Shown: piece after piece, positions 48,604 to 60,245 of the stretch
Layout: the number at the start of each line of letters is the position of its first letter
Numbering within the stretch: position 1 is the stretch's first letter
Assembly (NCBI RefSeq): GCF_009755665.1
Contig: NZ_CP046622.1
Coordinates: 124,001 to 188,000 of the forward strand
DNA length: 64,000 nucleotides
Source of the DNA: Variovorax paradoxus
Lineage (GTDB): Bacteria > Pseudomonadota > Gammaproteobacteria > Burkholderiales > Burkholderiaceae_C
Direction of reading: 5' to 3'
Notes under the pieces: model-generated
Seen by the model: the letters and a program-made list of their open reading frames with translations, nothing else
The model's database searches: none
Told to the model about the DNA's origin: nothing
Position numbers and translations under genes: made by a program

Positions 48604-49653
48604 ATGAAGCCCGTCATCTACACCCGCGGCCAGGCACTCGCCGGCATCCTCGAAAAGCGCATCGCCATCCTCGACGGCGCCATGGGCACGATGATCCAGC
48701 GCTTCAAGCTCACCGAAGAGCAGTACCGCGGCGAGCGCTTCAAGGACTTCGAGCGCGACGTGAAGGGCAACAACGAGCTGCTCTCGCTGACGCGGCCCGA
48801 TGTGATCCGCGACATCCACGAGGGCTACCTTGCGGCGGGCGCCGACCTCATCGAGACCAACACCTTCGGCGCGACCACCATCGCGCAGGAGGACTACAAG
48901 ATGGCGCACCTGGCGCGCGAGATGAACCTCGAATCGGCCAAGCTCGCGCGCGCGGCGTGCGACAAGTTCAGCACGCCCGACAAGCCCCGCTTCGTGGCCG
49001 GCGCCCTGGGCCCGACGCCCAAGACCGCCAGCATCAGCCCCGACGTGAACGACCCGGGCGCGCGCAATGTCGACTTCGAGCAGCTGCGCGCGGCCTACTA
49101 CGAGCAGACCGAAGCGCTGGTCGAAGGCGGCGCCGACGTGATCCTGGTCGAGACGATTTTCGACACGCTCAATGCCAAGGCCGCGCTGTTCGCGGTGGAC
49201 GAGTATTTCGACAACAGCGGCCAGCGCCTGCCGCTCATCATCAGCGGAACGGTGACCGACGCCTCGGGCCGCATCCTGAGCGGTCAGACGGTGACCGCCT
49301 TCTGGCACAGCGTGCGCCACGCGCAGCCGCTGGCCGTGGGGCTGAACTGCGCGCTGGGTGCGGCGCTGATGCGGCCCTACATCCAGGAACTCGCCAAGGT
49401 GGCGGGCGACACCTTCATCAGCTGCTACCCGAACGCGGGCTTGCCCAACCCCATGAGCGAAACCGGCTTCGACGAGACGCCGGACGTCACCTCGCGGCTG
49501 CTGCACGAGTTTGCGGCCGAAGGGCTGGTGAACATCGTCGGCGGCTGCTGCGGCACCACGCCGGACCACATCGCGGCCATTGGCCAAGCCGTGGCGCCTG
49601 TGCCCGGAAGGCTGTTGAACAACAACGCTCGCTTCTACCGCGAAGCGGCCTGA
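48604..49653 (+). CDS. metH: Methionine synthase N-terminal part: homocysteine S-methyltransferase domain
   Basis: 349 residues matching only the first module of MetH. It starts [31 protein letters not shown], then has [16 protein letters not shown], and the zinc Cys set is visible as GLNCALG and [12 protein letters not shown] near residue 313. It takes up homocysteine and accepts the methyl group from cobalamin carried by the second protein (52213-54960). Together the two are 1264 residues, close to single-chain MetH. The partner lies 2.6 kb downstream with three unrelated genes between. It may be translated from a leaderless message. Confidence 0.93.
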   Translation: MKPVIYTRGQALAGILEKRIAILDGAMGTMIQRFKLTEEQYRGERFKDFERDVKGNNELLSLTRPDVIRDIHEGYLAAGADLIETNTFGATTIAQEDYKMAHLAREMNLESAKLARAACDKFSTPDKPRFVAGALGPTPKTASISPDVNDPGARNVDFEQLRAAYYEQTEALVEGGADVILVETIFDTLNAKAALFAVDEYFDNSGQRLPLIISGTVTDASGRILSGQTVTAFWHSVRHAQPLAVGLNCALGAALMRPYIQELAKVAGDTFISCYPNAGLPNPMSETGFDETPDVTSRLLHEFAAEGLVNIVGGCCGTTPDHIAAIGQAVAPVPGRLLNNNARFYREAA

Positions 49654-49735
49654 CCAGCCCCGGGCGTTCGCGCCCTCGGCTGATTGACGGCATCCGGGCC
49701 GCCGCCTAGGCTGGCGGCGCAAAGGAAGCCTATTC

Positions 49736-50557
49736 ATGAAGTACACATTTGCCATGCGCTGGGTCGGCATCGGCGCGCTTGCATTGGCGCTGCCCCTGGC
49801 CGCCTCGGCGCAGCAGGCCTTCACGCGCGGCACGGTCAACATGCGCGCGGGCCCCTCGGGCGACTATCCGCTGGTGGCCCGCCTCGCGCCGGGCCAGCCG
49901 CTCGACGTGATGGGCTGTACCGGCGGCTACAGCTGGTGCGACGTGGTGCTGCCCGACGGCGGGCGCGGCTGGGTCTGGGCCCGCAGCCTCGACTACGCCT
50001 ACCAGGAGCAGCGCGTGCCGCTCTCGACCTACGCCGCGGTGATCGGCGTGCCGGTCGTGACCTTCGTGATCGGCAACTACTGGTCCAACTACTACCGCGA
50101 CCGGCCCTGGTACGGCGAGCGGCGCTGGTGGGGCAGCCGGCCGCCGCCTCCGCCAGTGCCGGGCTGGCGCCCGCCGCCGCCCGTGCGGCCGGCCTGGCAA
50201 CCCAGGCCATGGCCGGGCCCAGGGTTCAGGCCCGCGCCGGGGCCGGGCGTTCGCCCGCAGCACGCACAGGGCCACCGGCCTCCGCAGCCCAGGCCGGACT
50301 TCCGCCCGCCCTCGGACCCCGGCTTCAAGCCGCCGCGGCCGCAGCCGGCCTTCCGGCCCGGACCGCCGCCCGGCCAGCCGCAAATGCATCAGGGCGGAGG
50401 TGGAGGCGGACGTCACGGCCGGGGTGACGGGGGGTGGTGGTGGTGGCGGGGGGCGCCCGCCACGGCGGCGGAGGTGACGGCGGCGGCAAGGGTGGAGGCC
50501 ACGGCGGAGGCGGTGGCAAGGGCGGCGGGCACGGCCATGGCCACCGCGACTAGCTAG
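49736..50557 (+). CDS. SH3-domain protein with Pro-rich and frame-ambiguous Gly-rich tail
   Basis: 273 residues as written, with a Sec signal peptide (ALALALPLAASAQQ). Residues ~25-90 are a bacterial SH3 domain (FTRGTVNMRAGPSGDYPLVARLAPGQPLDVMGCTGGYSWCDVVLPDGGRGWVWAR). A short hydrophobic stretch and a long Pro/Arg/Gly-rich region follow. In the last ~50 codons the current frame gives an odd WWWW and Ala/Thr-rich end, while the neighbouring frame gives a repetitive Gly/His/Lys tail (HGGGGDGGGKGGGHGG...) and stops 4 bp earlier. A G-run (50429-50434 or 50448-50453) is the probable shift point. It should be an exported cell-envelope protein; function unknown. Confidence 0.8.
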   Translation: MKYTFAMRWVGIGALALALPLAASAQQAFTRGTVNMRAGPSGDYPLVARLAPGQPLDVMGCTGGYSWCDVVLPDGGRGWVWARSLDYAYQEQRVPLSTYAAVIGVPVVTFVIGNYWSNYYRDRPWYGERRWWGSRPPPPPVPGWRPPPPVRPAWQPRPWPGPGFRPAPGPGVRPQHAQGHRPPQPRPDFRPPSDPGFKPPRPQPAFRPGPPPGQPQMHQGGGGGGRHGRGDGGWWWWRGAPATAAEVTAAARVEATAEAVARAAGTAMATATS

Positions 50558-51471
50558 CCCGCGGACGCAATCCCCGCCGCGGCCTGCCGGTCGCGCGCGA
50601 TCAGCGCCACGAAGCGCTGCGCGCCCAGCCCCAGCGGCCGCTCGCGCGACCACACCACGTCGACCCACAGGTCGAGCCCGTTGCTCAAGTTTTCGAACGG
50701 AATCTCGACCAGCGCGCCAGCGGCCACGTGGGGCTTGGCAAAGTTGCGCGGCAGCCATCCCCAGCCGAGCCCGGCGGTGATCAGGCTGAGCGCGGCCAGC
50801 GCGTTGTCGGTGCGCCAGACATGGCGCGCGAACACGAAGCGCGGGTCGCTCGTCGCCAGGTCGCGCCCGGCCACCACGATCTGCCGGGTGTTCGTGAGGT
50901 GCTCTTCGCGCAGGCGCTCGCCGGCTGCCGCAAGCAGCACGGGATGGTGGGGCGCCATCACGGCCACCATGGTGTCGCTGCCCACTTCCTGGAAACCCTC
51001 GCGGCCATCGAGGCTGGGGCGCTCGAACACCAGCGCCAGCTGCGCGCGCCCGCTGTGCAGCAGCGCCAGCGCGTCGGCCTGCGGAGCGGCCAGCACCTCG
51101 ACCTCCAGCAGCGGATATTCCTCGGCCAGCGCAGCCAGCGGCGCACTCCAGGGCGCGGCCAGCAGTTCGGGCGCAATGGCCAGCGTGAGGCGGTTTTCGA
51201 GCCCCTGTGTGAGCGCCAGGGCCTGCACCTGCAGCTGCTTCAACTGGGCCGCCAATAGACGCGCCTGCGGCTCCAGCGAGCGGGCCGCCGCGGTCGGCTG
51301 AGGCTCGCGGCCGCTGCGGTCGAAGAGGGGCAGCGCGAGCTCGGCCTCCAGGTTGGCAATGGCCATGCTCACTGCCGAGGGCACCTTGTGCAGCGCGCGC
51401 GCCGCCGCCGAGAAAGAGCCGTGGTCGATCACAGCCAGGAAGACTTCGACGGTGTCGCTGGAAAAGGCCAT
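50554..51471 (-). CDS. LysR-type regulator divergent from PACE efflux gene
   Basis: 305 residues. The helix-turn-helix reads VEVFLAVIDHGSFSAAARALHKVPSAVSMAIANLEAELALPLFDR, and a LysR substrate domain follows from about residue 90. It diverges from the PACE efflux gene with a 105 bp A/T-rich gap, the same layout as AceR/AceI in Acinetobacter, so it probably activates that pump in response to its substrates (inference). It overlaps the SH3 gene stop by 4 bp. Confidence 0.9.
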   Translation of the reverse strand: MAFSSDTVEVFLAVIDHGSFSAAARALHKVPSAVSMAIANLEAELALPLFDRSGREPQPTAAARSLEPQARLLAAQLKQLQVQALALTQGLENRLTLAIAPELLAAPWSAPLAALAEEYPLLEVEVLAAPQADALALLHSGRAQLALVFERPSLDGREGFQEVGSDTMVAVMAPHHPVLLAAAGERLREEHLTNTRQIVVAGRDLATSDPRFVFARHVWRTDNALAALSLITAGLGWGWLPRNFAKPHVAAGALVEIPFENLSNGLDLWVDVVWSRERPLGLGAQRFVALIARDRQAAAGIASAG

Positions 51472-51576
51472 TCAGCCGCCCCGATCTATCAATTAGATTG
51501 AAATAACTTAACTTTTTATATCAGCAGGGGGCAAATAAAGTCCAGTGATCACCTTGATTTGCCAGAGGAAACGTTC

Positions 51577-52032
51577 ATGCAGGGGTTTCAGCGCCGCGTC
51601 GTCTACATCACCCTTTACGAAGGGATTGCCATCGTGGCCGCCAGTGCCGGCCTGGCGCTGATGACGGATGCCGGGCTGGGCCATTCCGGCGTGCTGGCGG
51701 TGGCCGCATCGGTCATTGCCGTCATCTGGAACCTGGCTTTCAACGCCTTGTTCGAGCGCTGGGAGTCGCGCCAAGCGGTGCGGGGGCGCAGTGTGCGCCG
51801 GCGCATTGCCCATGCCATCGGCTTCGAGGGCGGGCTGATCGCCTTCCTGGTGCCGCTTTTTGCCTGGGGCCTGGGCGTGTCGCTCTGGCAGGCGCTGGTC
51901 ATGGACCTGGGGCTGGTGGTGTTCTTCCTGGTCTACACCTTCGTCTTCAACTGGGTCTTCGACCGGGTGTTCGGGTTGCCGGCTTCGGCGGCGCCCATCG
52001 GCACCGCCGCCGCGGCCGGGCAGGGGGCCTGA
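51577..52032 (+). CDS. PACE family efflux transporter
   Basis: 151 residues from the ATG at 51577 (AGAGGAAA upstream). Four membrane helices make two bacterial transmembrane pair repeats. Each repeat has the conserved acidic helix start: RVVYITLYEGIAIV in the first and AHAIGFEGGLIAFLVPLF in the second. An N-A-FNALFERWE segment between them and TFVFNWVFDRVFG at the end are also typical. PACE proteins export biocides such as chlorhexidine and some polyamines with protons. The adjacent divergent LysR gene is its likely regulator. Confidence 0.92.
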   Translation: MQGFQRRVVYITLYEGIAIVAASAGLALMTDAGLGHSGVLAVAASVIAVIWNLAFNALFERWESRQAVRGRSVRRRIAHAIGFEGGLIAFLVPLFAWGLGVSLWQALVMDLGLVVFFLVYTFVFNWVFDRVFGLPASAAPIGTAAAAGQGA

Positions 52033-52081
52033 ACATCCCCCACGGCCGCGGCCCTTGCCGCAGCCGGTAAAATTGCGCTCC

Positions 52082-52184
52082 CTTCCAAGGAGCGTTGCAG
52101 CGGCGGCCCAAGTCAACCGGCCCGCCGTCAGGCTTGGAAGGCGCCCCGTTGGCCGGGGCGCAAGCCGCAAACGACGCTCACCTG
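52082..52184 (+). ncRNA. S-adenosylhomocysteine (SAH) riboswitch
   Basis: The leader of the second metH gene matches the SAH riboswitch consensus. It has AAGGAGCG-TGCA near the 5' end, an 8 bp stem from CTTCCAAG (52082-52089) and CTTGGAAG (52133-52140) with CAGGCTTGG, and a 3' AACGACGCTCACC. ACGCTC (52174-52179) can pair with GAGCGT (52090-52095). A TAAAAT hexamer at 52067-52072 is a good -10 box. The class senses SAH and turns on SAH-recycling genes such as metH, consistent with the gene below. Confidence 0.85.
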
Positions 52185-52208
52185 ACGTTTTTTCCTGCAC
52201 AGGTGAGC
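52176..52208 (+). promoter_or_regulatory. Expression platform: hairpin that hides the metH ribosome-binding site
   Basis: GCTCACCTG (52176-52184) is the exact reverse complement of CAGGTGAGC (52200-52208). The second arm carries the AGGTGA ribosome-binding site 7 bp before the ATG at 52213. The first arm shares bases GCTC with the aptamer pairing to GAGCGT, so ligand binding should free the ribosome-binding site. A T-run sits in the loop, not after the stem, so control looks translational. Confidence 0.7.
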
Positions 52209-52212
52209 CCCC

Positions 52213-54960
<2,748 letters not shown>

Positions 54961-55009
54961 ACCTGCCGGCCGGCATGGCCGACCGGCGCCGGGAGTTGTT
55001 ATTCAGAAG

Positions 55010-56830
55010 TTGATATTTGCTGCCGCGCACTACGCGGCGCTGGCCGTCTTTGTCGTCGGCTGCTGGGGCTTCGGGCGCGCATTGCTGGCGCGCCTCGCAC
55101 CGCCGACGCGCCGGGACGCCTGGCTCGAAGCCTCGATGGCCGCGGCCCTGGGCGTGGGCATCTTCATCTGCGGCTTCCAGGCACTGGCCATCTTCGGTGC
55201 CTTCAAGGTGGGCGCCACCGTTGCGCTGATTGCCGCCGGCGTGCTGGCGGCTGCGTTGCAGCTGCGGCCCTGGCTGCGCGAAGTGCGCACGCTTCGGGCC
55301 GGCACCGCGCCCGCTGCGCCGTGGACCCGCGCCGACAAGATCGCCGCAATGGCATTGGCGCTGGTGGCGCTGCCCGCACTGGTCGCGCCGCTCGGACCGC
55401 CCGCTGCCTTCGACGAGCTGATGTACCACCTGCCCTATGCACGGCAGGTGGCGGAGCAGGGCGTATTGGGCATCCACGAGTGGCTGCGCTACCCCTGGTT
55501 CCCATACAACTACAACCTGCTCTATGCCGCCGCGCTGCAGGTAGGCGACGACGTGCTGCCGCACTTCCTCAATGCGCTGGCCGGTGCGTTGTCGGTGGTG
55601 ATGGTCTTCCGCCTTGGCATGCAGCATGCCAACCGGCTCACCGCCTGCATTGGCGCGGCCATCTGGCTCGGCATTGGCGACTATTCGAACGCGCTCATCG
55701 ACATGGGCGTGGCGCTCTTCGTGCTGAGCGCGTGCGTGGCGCTGTGGTGGTGGCGCGAATCGCAGCCGGTGCATAGCGGCTTGCGGTGGCTCGGCGTGGC
55801 GGCGTTCTGCCTCGGCGTGGCCGCGGGCTCCAAGTACCAGGCGCTCACCTTCCTGCCGCTGGTGGCGCTGTTCGTCGTGTGGCATGAGCGCCGGCCCAAG
55901 GCCTGGGCGCTGGCGCTGCTTTGCTTTCTGATTCCGTGCGTGTACTGGTATGCGCGCAATGCCATCATGACGGGTGACCCGTTCAACCCCATCGGCGCGC
56001 GCGTGTTCGGCTTTACCGACTGGATTCCGGCCGACTATGTGCAGCAGCTGGCCGACGTGCGCGACCATGCGGCAAGGCCGAACGTGCTGATCTGGTCGGT
56101 GGTGCTGCTGCCCTTCAGCGCCATGTGGAAACGCTCCGCCGCGGTGCGTGCCGCGGGCTGGTTCTGCTTCTATTCAGTAGCAGTGTGGCTGGTGACCTCG
56201 CGTTATCCGCGCTACCTCACGGCGTCGTTTCCGTTGCTCGCCTTTACGGCGGCAATCGGCTGGCAGGTGCTGTTCGGCTGGATCGCCACCGGCTTGCGCC
56301 GCTTATTCGGCCCCAAATCCGGGCAAATCGCGAACCCGGTCGTCAATCCCGTCGAGGGGGCTCCTTCGGGCCGCGCGGGCCTTGTCGGCGACTGGGTGGC
56401 CGTGCTGCTGCTGGCTGTGCTGGCCGCGGTGTCCGTGCGCCAGACTGCTGGCAAGGTCGCGATGATTTCGCCCACCCAGGAGCAGCGCGAAGCCTTCCTG
56501 CGCCAGCACGTGCCGGGCTATGCGGTGATGGACTACCTGCGCCGCACCGCCACCGGCCGCGTCTACCAGATCAACCTGAACGAGGCGATCTACTACGGTC
56601 CCAATCCGATCTGGGGCGATACCCTCGGGCCGTGGCGCTACACCGACTTCGGCCGCCTGTCCGGCAAGGACCTTGCGGGCAAGCTCGGCAGCCTGGGCTT
56701 CGTGGCTGTCGTTCTTCCGAATTCGGTGGTGCCGGTGTTCAGCGGCAGAACCGACTTCGACAAATATTTCACCCTGCAGTACGAGAAAGACGGCAGCCGG
56801 GTCTACCGTATTCTTCCTCCCGCACCATGA
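55010..56830 (+). CDS. Predicted GT-C-type membrane glycosyltransferase
   Basis: 606 residues with about ten membrane helices and a C-terminal ~110-residue soluble domain. FDELMYHLPYARQVAEQG in the first large loop has the acidic DE pair of the GT-C lipid-linked sugar transferases. DYSNALIDMGVALF and SKYQALTFLPL are repeated membrane motifs. It would use a polyprenyl-phosphate sugar on the periplasmic side. The start is a TTG at 55010 with a distant GGGAG, so it is uncertain; no ATG exists upstream in frame. The stop overlaps the GT2 start, which supports a lipid-sugar operon. Confidence 0.75.
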   Translation: MIFAAAHYAALAVFVVGCWGFGRALLARLAPPTRRDAWLEASMAAALGVGIFICGFQALAIFGAFKVGATVALIAAGVLAAALQLRPWLREVRTLRAGTAPAAPWTRADKIAAMALALVALPALVAPLGPPAAFDELMYHLPYARQVAEQGVLGIHEWLRYPWFPYNYNLLYAAALQVGDDVLPHFLNALAGALSVVMVFRLGMQHANRLTACIGAAIWLGIGDYSNALIDMGVALFVLSACVALWWWRESQPVHSGLRWLGVAAFCLGVAAGSKYQALTFLPLVALFVVWHERRPKAWALALLCFLIPCVYWYARNAIMTGDPFNPIGARVFGFTDWIPADYVQQLADVRDHAARPNVLIWSVVLLPFSAMWKRSAAVRAAGWFCFYSVAVWLVTSRYPRYLTASFPLLAFTAAIGWQVLFGWIATGLRRLFGPKSGQIANPVVNPVEGAPSGRAGLVGDWVAVLLLAVLAAVSVRQTAGKVAMISPTQEQREAFLRQHVPGYAVMDYLRRTATGRVYQINLNEAIYYGPNPIWGDTLGPWRYTDFGRLSGKDLAGKLGSLGFVAVVLPNSVVPVFSGRTDFDKYFTLQYEKDGSRVYRILPPAP

Positions 56831-57801
56831 CCGATCTCGACCAATCCGCGGCAGCCCGCGCGCCGATGCGCATCGCGGCGGTGATCCCCTGCTACAACGA
56901 GGCGCTGTCCATCGCGCAGGTGGTCGCGCAGTTCAAGGCGGCACTGCCCGAGGCCGAGATCCACGTCTTCGACAACAACTCGACCGACGACACCGCGGCC
57001 ATCGCGCGCGCGAGCGGCGCATTCGTGACGCACGTGGCCGCACCGGGCAAGGGCAACGTGGTGCGGCGCATGTTTGCCGATGTCGAGGCCGACGTGTACG
57101 TGACCGTCGACGGAGACGCCACCTACGACGTGGCCAGCGCGCCCCGGCTCGTGGATGCACTGGTGGCGGGCAACCTCGACATGGTGGTGGGCTGCCGCGT
57201 GGACGACGGGCAGAACGCGCTCACCTACCGCGCCGGCCACCGCTTCGGCAACCGGCTGCTCACCGGCGCCGTGGCGCAGCTGTTCGGCGGCGGGCTGACG
57301 GACATGCTCTCGGGCTACCGCGTGTTCTCGCGCCGCTATGCCAAGTCGTTTCCGGCGCTCTCGCACGGCTTCGAGATCGAGACCGAGCTCACGGTGCACG
57401 CGCTGGAACTGCGCATGCCCTATGCCGAGCTCGACACCGCCTACAGCACGCGGCCCGAAGGCTCGCACAGCAAGCTCTCGACCTACCGCGACGGCTGGCG
57501 CATCCTGAAGACCATCTGCAAGCTGTTCATCAGCGAACGGCCGCTGCAGTTCTTCTCGATCATTGCGGCCTTGCTGGCTGCGGGCGCCATCGCGCTGGCT
57601 TTTCCGCTGCTGCTCACCTACATGCACACCGGCCTGGTGCCGCGGCTCCCCACGGCGGTGCTGGCCACCGGCGCCATGCTGGCCGCCATGCTGTCGATGG
57701 TCTGCGGCGTGGTGATGCATGCCATCCGGCTCGGCCGCCGAGAGGCCAAGCGCCTGCGCTACCTTGCAACACCGGGCGTGCGCCACCGCGCACCCAAATG
57801 A
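56827..57801 (+). CDS. Family 2 glycosyltransferase (polyprenyl-phosphate sugar synthase-like)
   Basis: 324 residues. The GT-A core has AAVIPCYNEALSIAQVVAQFK, then HVFDNNSTDDTAAIARASG, then TVDGDATYDV for the nucleotide-metal site, and the acceptor-site STRPEGSHSKLSTYRDG. Two membrane helices close the protein (FFSIIAALLAAGAIALAFPLLLTY and AVLATGAMLAAMLSMVCGVVM). It should attach a sugar from a nucleotide donor to polyprenyl phosphate on the cytoplasmic face. The ATG overlaps the preceding stop, and the GtrA gene overlaps its end (ATGA). Confidence 0.92.
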   Translation: MTDLDQSAAARAPMRIAAVIPCYNEALSIAQVVAQFKAALPEAEIHVFDNNSTDDTAAIARASGAFVTHVAAPGKGNVVRRMFADVEADVYVTVDGDATYDVASAPRLVDALVAGNLDMVVGCRVDDGQNALTYRAGHRFGNRLLTGAVAQLFGGGLTDMLSGYRVFSRRYAKSFPALSHGFEIETELTVHALELRMPYAELDTAYSTRPEGSHSKLSTYRDGWRILKTICKLFISERPLQFFSIIAALLAAGAIALAFPLLLTYMHTGLVPRLPTAVLATGAMLAAMLSMVCGVVMHAIRLGRREAKRLRYLATPGVRHRAPK

Positions 57802-58187
57802 AGCTCGGCCGGGAGTTCCTGTCGTTCGCCGTGGTGGGCGCGGCCGGATTCGTGATCGACGTGACCGTGCTGTACCTTGCGGCGCCGCTGCTAGGTTGGT
57901 ACGGGGCGCGGGTGCTGTCGTTTCTTGCCGCAGCCACCGCCACCTGGGCGCTGAACCGCCGCTATACCTTCAGCGGGCGGAACGCCGGTGCCTCAGTGCT
58001 GCGCGAATATCTCGGCTACCTGGTGACGATGCTGGGCGGCGCGGTCGTCAACTATGGGGCGTATGTGCTCGTGCTGCATTGGTTCAGCGGGCCTTGGGCA
58101 CCGGCGGCCGGTGTGGCGCTGGGCAGCTGCGCGGGGCTGGTGGTGAACTTTATTTCTGCGCGGTACCTGGTGTTTCGCGCGAAGTAG
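57798..58187 (+). CDS. GtrA-family flippase-like membrane protein
   Basis: 129 residues with four membrane helices: FLSFAVVGAAGFVIDVTVLYLAA, RVLSFLAAATATWALNRRYTF, GYLVTMLGGAVVNYGAYVLVLH and AGVALGSCAGLVVNFISARYLVF. GtrA proteins are thought to flip polyprenyl-phosphate sugars to the periplasm. It is the third gene of the operon; synthesis, flipping and transfer of one sugar are thus coded together. A large inverted repeat follows the stop. Confidence 0.93.
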   Translation: MKLGREFLSFAVVGAAGFVIDVTVLYLAAPLLGWYGARVLSFLAAATATWALNRRYTFSGRNAGASVLREYLGYLVTMLGGAVVNYGAYVLVLHWFSGPWAPAAGVALGSCAGLVVNFISARYLVFRAK

Positions 58188-58194
58188 CCGTGTG

Positions 58195-58297
58195 GCTCCC
58201 TCCCCCGCTGGGGGAGGGCTGGGGTGGGGGCACGCGGCGCATCCATCGGGCGCCCTGCCTGCCCCCATCCCCGCCTTCCCCCAGAGGGGGAAGGAGC
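58195..58297. repeat. Long inverted repeat between convergent genes
   Basis: Left arm 58195-58231 begins GCTCCCTCCCCCGCTGGGGG; right arm 58261-58297 is its near reverse complement, ending CAGAGGGGGAAGGAGC. Each arm is 37 bp and also folds on itself (CCCCCGCTGGGGG). The loop is about 29 bp. It lies between gtrA and the enamidase gene, whose ends face each other, so it could terminate both. It resembles repeat palindromic elements common in GC-rich betaproteobacteria. Confidence 0.75.
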
Positions 58298-58310
58298 AAG
58301 GGAGCGTTGT

Positions 58311-59510
58311 TCAGTGCCCGCCCGAGACGACGACCGGAATCTCGGTTGCCGGCGGCGTGTTGCGGCTGCGGCCGCAGCGCACGATGCCGTCGATCATCAC
58401 CATGCCCACACCTGGAATGTCGCCGAGCTGCACGCTCTCCAGCAGGCCCGGCGCGGGCGAGTGCTGTGCGCGGTCCATGAAGACGAAATCGGCATCGCGG
58501 CCCACTTCGATGAGCCCGCAGTTCAGCTTGCGGATGCGCGCCGTGTTGCCCGTGGCAAAGCAGAACACCAGCTCGGCCGGAATGTTGGCAATCGACGAGA
58601 GCATGGCCACCATGCGCAAGATGCCCAGCGGCTGCACGCCCGAGCCGGCCGGCCCGTCGGTGCCGAGGATCACGCGGTGCGGGCACTTGAGTTCGAGCGC
58701 GGCCTTGGCCGCCGCAATGGCCACCTTCTCGTTGCCGTTGTGCACGATCTCGATGGCGCGTGAGCTCTTCTCGCACAGCTCGCACACATGCGCCTCGGGC
58801 AATGAAGTGTGGCCGCCGTTGATGTGGCCGATGATGTCGGCGTCGGCCTCGAGCACCACGTCCTTGTCGATCAGGCCCGAGCCTGGGATGGACGGGCCGC
58901 CCGTGTGAATGGTGCTCTGGATGCCGTACTTGCGCGCCCAGGCCACCATCTCCTTGGCTTCGTAGCCGGCCTTTACCGAGCCCAGCCCCACTTCGCCGAG
59001 CAGGCCCACGCCGGCTTCGGCTAGCTCCTTGAAGTCGCTCTCGACCATGCCTTTCTCGATGACTGGCGCGCCGGCCAGAACCTTCACGCCGCCGGGGCGG
59101 AAGTTGTCGAACGCGCGCTGCGCCGTGATGGCCAGCGCCTTCAGGCCCACGATGTCTTTCGGGCGGCCGGGCAGGTGCACTTCGCCGGCCGAAATCATGG
59201 TGGTCACGCCGCCGTTCATGGTCGAGTCGATCCAGCCGATCTGGCCCTGGCGCGGTGTCCAGTCGCCGAACACCGGGTGCACGTGGCTGTCGATCAGGCC
59301 GGGTGCCACGCAGGTCTTCTTCGCGTCGATGACGGTCTTCGCACCTTCGAGGTCGCAGTCTTTTTCCTTGCCCACCGCAACGATCAGGCCGTCGTTCACC
59401 ACGACGGTGTCCGCGTCGAGGATGGGCTTGTCGATGTCGCCCGAGAGCAGCAGCCCGATGTTCTTTATGACGACTTTGCCCGACTTGCCGCCGGTTGCGA
59501 TTTCTGCCAT
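58311..59510 (-). CDS. Enamidase-like amidohydrolase
   Basis: 399 residues. The N-terminus VVIKNIGLLLSGDIDKPILDADTVVV, the metal site DSHVHP near residue 74, HLPGRPKDIVGLKALAITAQRAFDNFRPGGVKV and TIHTGGPSIPGSGLIDKDVV follow the Eubacterium barkeri enamidase closely as I remember it, down to the SRNTPPA near the end. That enzyme opens 6-oxo-1,4,5,6-tetrahydronicotinate to 2-formylglutarate and ammonia at a binuclear metal centre. The neighbouring 6-hydroxynicotinate reductase-like gene would make this substrate. Its start lies inside the TetR gene (46 bp overlap). Confidence 0.85.
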   Translation of the reverse strand: MAEIATGGKSGKVVIKNIGLLLSGDIDKPILDADTVVVNDGLIVAVGKEKDCDLEGAKTVIDAKKTCVAPGLIDSHVHPVFGDWTPRQGQIGWIDSTMNGGVTTMISAGEVHLPGRPKDIVGLKALAITAQRAFDNFRPGGVKVLAGAPVIEKGMVESDFKELAEAGVGLLGEVGLGSVKAGYEAKEMVAWARKYGIQSTIHTGGPSIPGSGLIDKDVVLEADADIIGHINGGHTSLPEAHVCELCEKSSRAIEIVHNGNEKVAIAAAKAALELKCPHRVILGTDGPAGSGVQPLGILRMVAMLSSIANIPAELVFCFATGNTARIRKLNCGLIEVGRDADFVFMDRAQHSPAPGLLESVQLGDIPGVGMVMIDGIVRCGRSRNTPPATEIPVVVSGGH

Positions 59511-60226
59511 TTCGTGTGGTCCTGGTCGTGGGGTGGGGTGTTGTCTTGTTCCTGGATGTCGTCCGCGCGCACGGTGCGCAGCACGGTCTCGATCACGAAG
59601 TCTTCCCAGTGCGTGATCGCCTCGGCCGACTCCAGCGGCTCGCCCAGAAACGCGGTGAGCGTGTGCCGGTTGGAGGTGTAGAAGTAGCCAGTGGATGCAA
59701 TCAGCAGGTAGATGTCGCGCGCAATCAGGTCTTTGCGGAACAGCCCCTGCGCGGCGCCGCTGGCCAGTATCTCGGCAATGATCGCCACCGCCCGCGACGA
59801 GTATTCGCGCGCCCTGAGCGACTTGGAAATGTGCCGGCCCTTGTGCAGGTTCTCGGTGTTCAGGAGCGTGACGAACTCGGGGTTCTTGCGGTAGTAGCCC
59901 AGCACGAAGCGAATGACTTCGGTGAGCGCCTCCACGGGCCGCGACGCGTCGAGCGCAATGGCGGCCTCGGCGTCGTCCATGCGCTGGTAGATGCCTTCGA
60001 GCACCGCAATGAAGAGGCCTTCCTTGCTGCCGAAGTAGTAGTAGATCATCCGGTCGTACGACTTGGCGGCCTTCGAGATCTTCTCGACGCTGCCGCCGTC
60101 GTAGCCGTACTTGGCGAACACCTTGGTCGCCGCCTTCAGGATGCTGTCGCGCGTGGCCTGCGCCGCCGCCTCGCGCACGCCGGTGCGACGTTGGGGCTTG
60201 GTGCTGGCGGAGCGGCTGTCGGCCAT
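59465..60226 (-). CDS. TetR-family regulator of the enamidase/reductase cluster
   Basis: 253 residues. The helix-turn-helix reads TRDSILKAATKVFAKYGYDGGSVEKISKAAKSYDRMIYYYFGSKEGLFIAVLEGIYQRMDDAEAA. The C-terminal ligand domain is of the type often seen in nicotinate/pyrimidine-type catabolic repressors (GYYRKNPEFVTLLNTENLHKGRHISKS). It overlaps the enamidase start by 46 bp and lies 19 bp downstream of the ferredoxin-NADP reductase, so all three form one transcript. The palindromes at 61184-61238 are candidate operators. Confidence 0.9.
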   Translation of the reverse strand: MADSRSASTKPQRRTGVREAAAQATRDSILKAATKVFAKYGYDGGSVEKISKAAKSYDRMIYYYFGSKEGLFIAVLEGIYQRMDDAEAAIALDASRPVEALTEVIRFVLGYYRKNPEFVTLLNTENLHKGRHISKSLRAREYSSRAVAIIAEILASGAAQGLFRKDLIARDIYLLIASTGYFYTSNRHTLTAFLGEPLESAEAITHWEDFVIETVLRTVRADDIQEQDNTPPHDQDHTKWQKSQPAASRAKSS

Positions 60227-60245
60227 CGTGCGCGTGGGACTTGGC

